The notes beneath the pieces were generated by a model. The model was not told the DNA's origin, did not search any database, and saw nothing but the letters and a program-made list of their open reading frames with translations. A stretch of 48,925 nt of DNA from an uncultured bacterium (GTDB lineage: Bacteria > Bacillota > Clostridia > Christensenellales > UBA1242), in assembly GCA_949474265.1 (NCBI GenBank), contig CASXBC010000002.1, positions 1 to 48,925 of the forward strand. The letters are read 5' to 3'. Shown here one piece after another: positions 47,549-48,925 of the stretch; position 1 is the first letter of the stretch; each line of letters begins with the position of its first letter. The position numbers were made by a program, and so were the translations under genes.

Positions 47549-47842
47549 TTAGCACCATCTAAAAAAGTTGAAACAACAGCATCTTCTTTTTGGTCTTTGT
47601 TCTTCCTCTTTGTGACAGTTACATTTGCAACATTGATTGTGATGTGGTTTTCTTTCAAAGTGGTTGTCGTTCCAATCGAAGTAGTTGTTTGAGTTTTGAT
47701 AGTATGAGTTTTGCCAATTGTCATCATAAAATCTTTCGTTGTTTTCAAAACGGATTTCTTGTGGATAAGAACAATGTTCCTCTCTTCTTTGACATGGACG
47801 TTTGATGATTACAAAACATTCTTCATTTGGTTTGTTATACAT
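47549..47842 (-). CDS. Small Cys/Asn/Tyr/His-rich protein (possible spore-coat or metal-binding)
   Basis: A 97-residue protein with two parts: an Asn/Tyr/Asp-rich centre (FYDDNWQNSYYQNSNNYFDW, about 38-57) and a His/Cys-rich end (HHNQCCKCNCHKEEE and KRRCCCFNFFRWC, about 68-97). There is no signal peptide or membrane helix. Clustered cysteines and His suggest metal binding or disulfide cross-linking, as in several spore coat proteins; this is inference. The ATG at 47842 is chosen because GGAGAAA lies just before it; an earlier ATG at 47863 does not fit. It is divergent from the dipeptidase gene. Confidence 0.7.
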   Translation of the reverse strand: MYNKPNEECFVIIKRPCQRREEHCSYPQEIRFENNERFYDDNWQNSYYQNSNNYFDWNDNHFERKPHHNQCCKCNCHKEEEQRPKRRCCCFNFFRWC

Positions 47843-47957
47843 AATTTCTCCTTTGTGAAACACTGTTTGTGTTTACATAATCAGTCTATTCATAAGCCCT
47901 TTCAGGCGTGAAAGTTTGAATTGTGGAGATTTTTATTTGTCAATCATATTTAAAACT

Positions 47958-48791
47958 ATGAAAGCTATTAAAATTTGTGATACCCACAATGATTTCTTGA
48001 CAGAACTTAAGGCAGATGAACTTGAAGAATATATTATCAATTGCAAAAGTCAAGGAGTAAAAAGGATTTGTTCTTCTTTCTGGAGCACAAGAAGAGTGAA
48101 TCCAAAAGCAGAACTGTTTGAAAAAAGCAAACTTTTAAAGATGGTAAGTAAAGATTTTTTGTTACATGTTGAAGATTTGTGTTGGGTCAAAACTGATGAG
48201 GACTTGGAGTTTTTAATTGAAACACGACCTTTTTCTTGCTCGCTTACTTGGAATGGTGAAAATACTTTGGCTGGAGGATGTGGAAGCAATGTTGGACTAA
48301 GTAAGTGGGGAAGAGCTTGTCTTGATAGGCTTTTGGTTGAAAAAATAGTTGTTGATGTTGCACATTTAAACCGAAAGAGTTTTTGGCAAGTTGTAAATGT
48401 TTTAAAAACAAACATTCTTTGCTCGCACACAGGATTTTTTGGTGTGAGAAGAGAGGAAAGAAATTTGACAGATAAGCAAATTGATTTTATTGTCAAGTCC
48501 AATGGCTTTGTGGGATTGTTTTTCTTTGATAGATGTTTAAAGAAGTTTGATGGAAGAAAATTTGATGCTCAAGATATTGTGAGAAGTTTAAGCTATTTCA
48601 CAGATAGGTGGGGTTATGACAACATTGGCATAGGCAGTGACTTTTATGGCATAGAAAATTATCCCAAGGGGCTTAAAACTTATTCTGACTTTAAGAATTT
48701 GCACTCTGCAATGAAGTTGGCTGGATTTTCAGATAATCAGATAGACAAAATTTTTTATCAAAATTTTGAAGATTTTTTAAATAGACAATGA
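47958..48791 (+). CDS. Peptidase M19 (membrane-dipeptidase family)
   Basis: A 277-residue dipeptidase-like protein with a TIM-barrel metal centre. Seen: CDTHNDFL (HxD, about 7-14), CSLTWNGENTLAGGCG (about 94-109), VVDVAHLNRKSFWQV (His, about 133-147), CSHTGFFGVRREERNLTDKQ (His and Arg, about 156-175) and IGIGSDFYGIENY (late Asp, about 229-241). These match renal-dipeptidase-type M19 enzymes, which hydrolyse dipeptides with a D or beta residue. No signal peptide is visible, so it would be cytoplasmic. It is somewhat shorter than typical M19 proteins. The ATG has no ribosome site, and TATTTA ends just upstream, so it may be leaderless. Confidence 0.82.
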   Translation: MKAIKICDTHNDFLTELKADELEEYIINCKSQGVKRICSSFWSTRRVNPKAELFEKSKLLKMVSKDFLLHVEDLCWVKTDEDLEFLIETRPFSCSLTWNGENTLAGGCGSNVGLSKWGRACLDRLLVEKIVVDVAHLNRKSFWQVVNVLKTNILCSHTGFFGVRREERNLTDKQIDFIVKSNGFVGLFFFDRCLKKFDGRKFDAQDIVRSLSYFTDRWGYDNIGIGSDFYGIENYPKGLKTYSDFKNLHSAMKLAGFSDNQIDKIFYQNFEDFLNRQ

Positions 48792-48847
48792 TTAATTTGT
48801 TGCATGCTTTATAACTATGTTATAATTTTGTTATTGAGGTGTGAAAT

Positions 48848-48925
48848 ATGAGTGATAGTGCTAATAAAATGTTTTCAAATAAAGTTGCTTTGGTTACGGG
48901 AGGGACAAGCGGTATTGGTTATGGA
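48848..48925 (+). CDS. SDR-family oxidoreductase, N-terminal fragment (runs off the window)
   Basis: Only 26 codons are visible: a short polar start and the cofactor motif VALVTGGTSGIG of a short-chain dehydrogenase. A ribosome site GAGGTG lies 6 nt before the ATG, and TGTTATAAT upstream (48821-48826 is TATAAT) is a good extended -10. It is the third SDR in this window. Nothing can be said of substrate. Confidence 0.82.
   Translation, partial: MSDSANKMFSNKVALVTGGTSGIGYG

Noticed and set aside
1-48925. CRISPR array, prophage, insertion sequence or rRNA operon
   Set aside because: I saw no regularly spaced repeats, no transposase, integrase or phage structural genes, and no rRNA sequence in the window.

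Overview
The window is one continuous stretch of an AT-rich bacterial chromosome. The standard code fits throughout. Shine-Dalgarno sites of the AGGAG type precede most genes, and U-tailed hairpins follow most of them. A tRNA-responsive T-box leader, AddAB instead of RecBCD, a lipoteichoic-acid-synthase-like enzyme next to a diacylglycerol kinase, a RecO with zinc cysteines and a BclA-like spore-surface-type protein all point to a low-GC Gram-positive (Bacillota, probably Clostridia), perhaps an uncultured gut lineage. I cannot place it to genus. There is no phage, transposase, plasmid or CRISPR signature.

Layout. 1-8 kb: a gpsA fragment, an XRE regulator with membrane and zinc-ribbon parts, a GT2 glycosyltransferase behind an unusual promoter, an SDR oxidoreductase, tRNA-Ile with an odd structured tail, a membrane protein, a GlmU-like acyltransferase and a rhodanese-TtcA fusion. 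8-14.5 kb: a HAD phosphatase, the DgkB/LtaS-like pair, an anchored metallo-beta-lactamase-fold protein, a deaminase and an HD-domain gene broken at a run of ten G. 14.5-20 kb: an Asp-type T-box driving archaeal-type aspS and asnS, a BclA-like protein and a small ORF plus recO. 20-30 kb: a Myb-like regulator, addB-addA and an 809-residue membrane protein with five AT-hook motifs. 30-36 kb: SDR, radical SAM, CNNM transporter, HAD, a possible SecB-like protein, tRNA-Gly(CCC), cupin and a PNPOx-fold protein. 36-43.3 kb: a 1777-residue surface protein and its membrane companion. 43.4-48.9 kb: an accessory-looking set (Ymh/TIGR02391 protein, an unknown 397-residue protein, UDG, dehydrogenase, VOC protein, Cys-rich protein, M19 dipeptidase and the start of an SDR).

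How the genes work together. DgkB can re-phosphorylate the diacylglycerol that an LTA-synthase-like enzyme releases, and GpsA makes the glycerol phosphate backbone. AspRS and AsnRS are co-transcribed behind a leader whose likely specifier is GAC (Asp) and whose T-box bulge matches the G73 discriminator. AddA and AddB form the double-strand-break helicase-nuclease, and RecO is nearby. The giant surface protein and its partner share a membrane-entry module and both carry cytoplasmic coiled coils.

The most interesting signals are these. (1) Long poly-G runs occur in an AT-rich genome: two sit inside promoter spacers behind a shared AGCTCA-TTGACT element, and one sits inside a reading frame, which suggests phase variation. 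(2) A class of apparently leaderless genes has an extended -10 box only 6-7 nt before ATG and no Shine-Dalgarno. (3) A polytopic membrane protein carries a tail of AT-hooks, a possible membrane-nucleoid tether. (4) The giant surface protein and companion pair. (5) Three tandem micro-hairpins and scrambled tRNA fragments lie behind tRNA-Ile.
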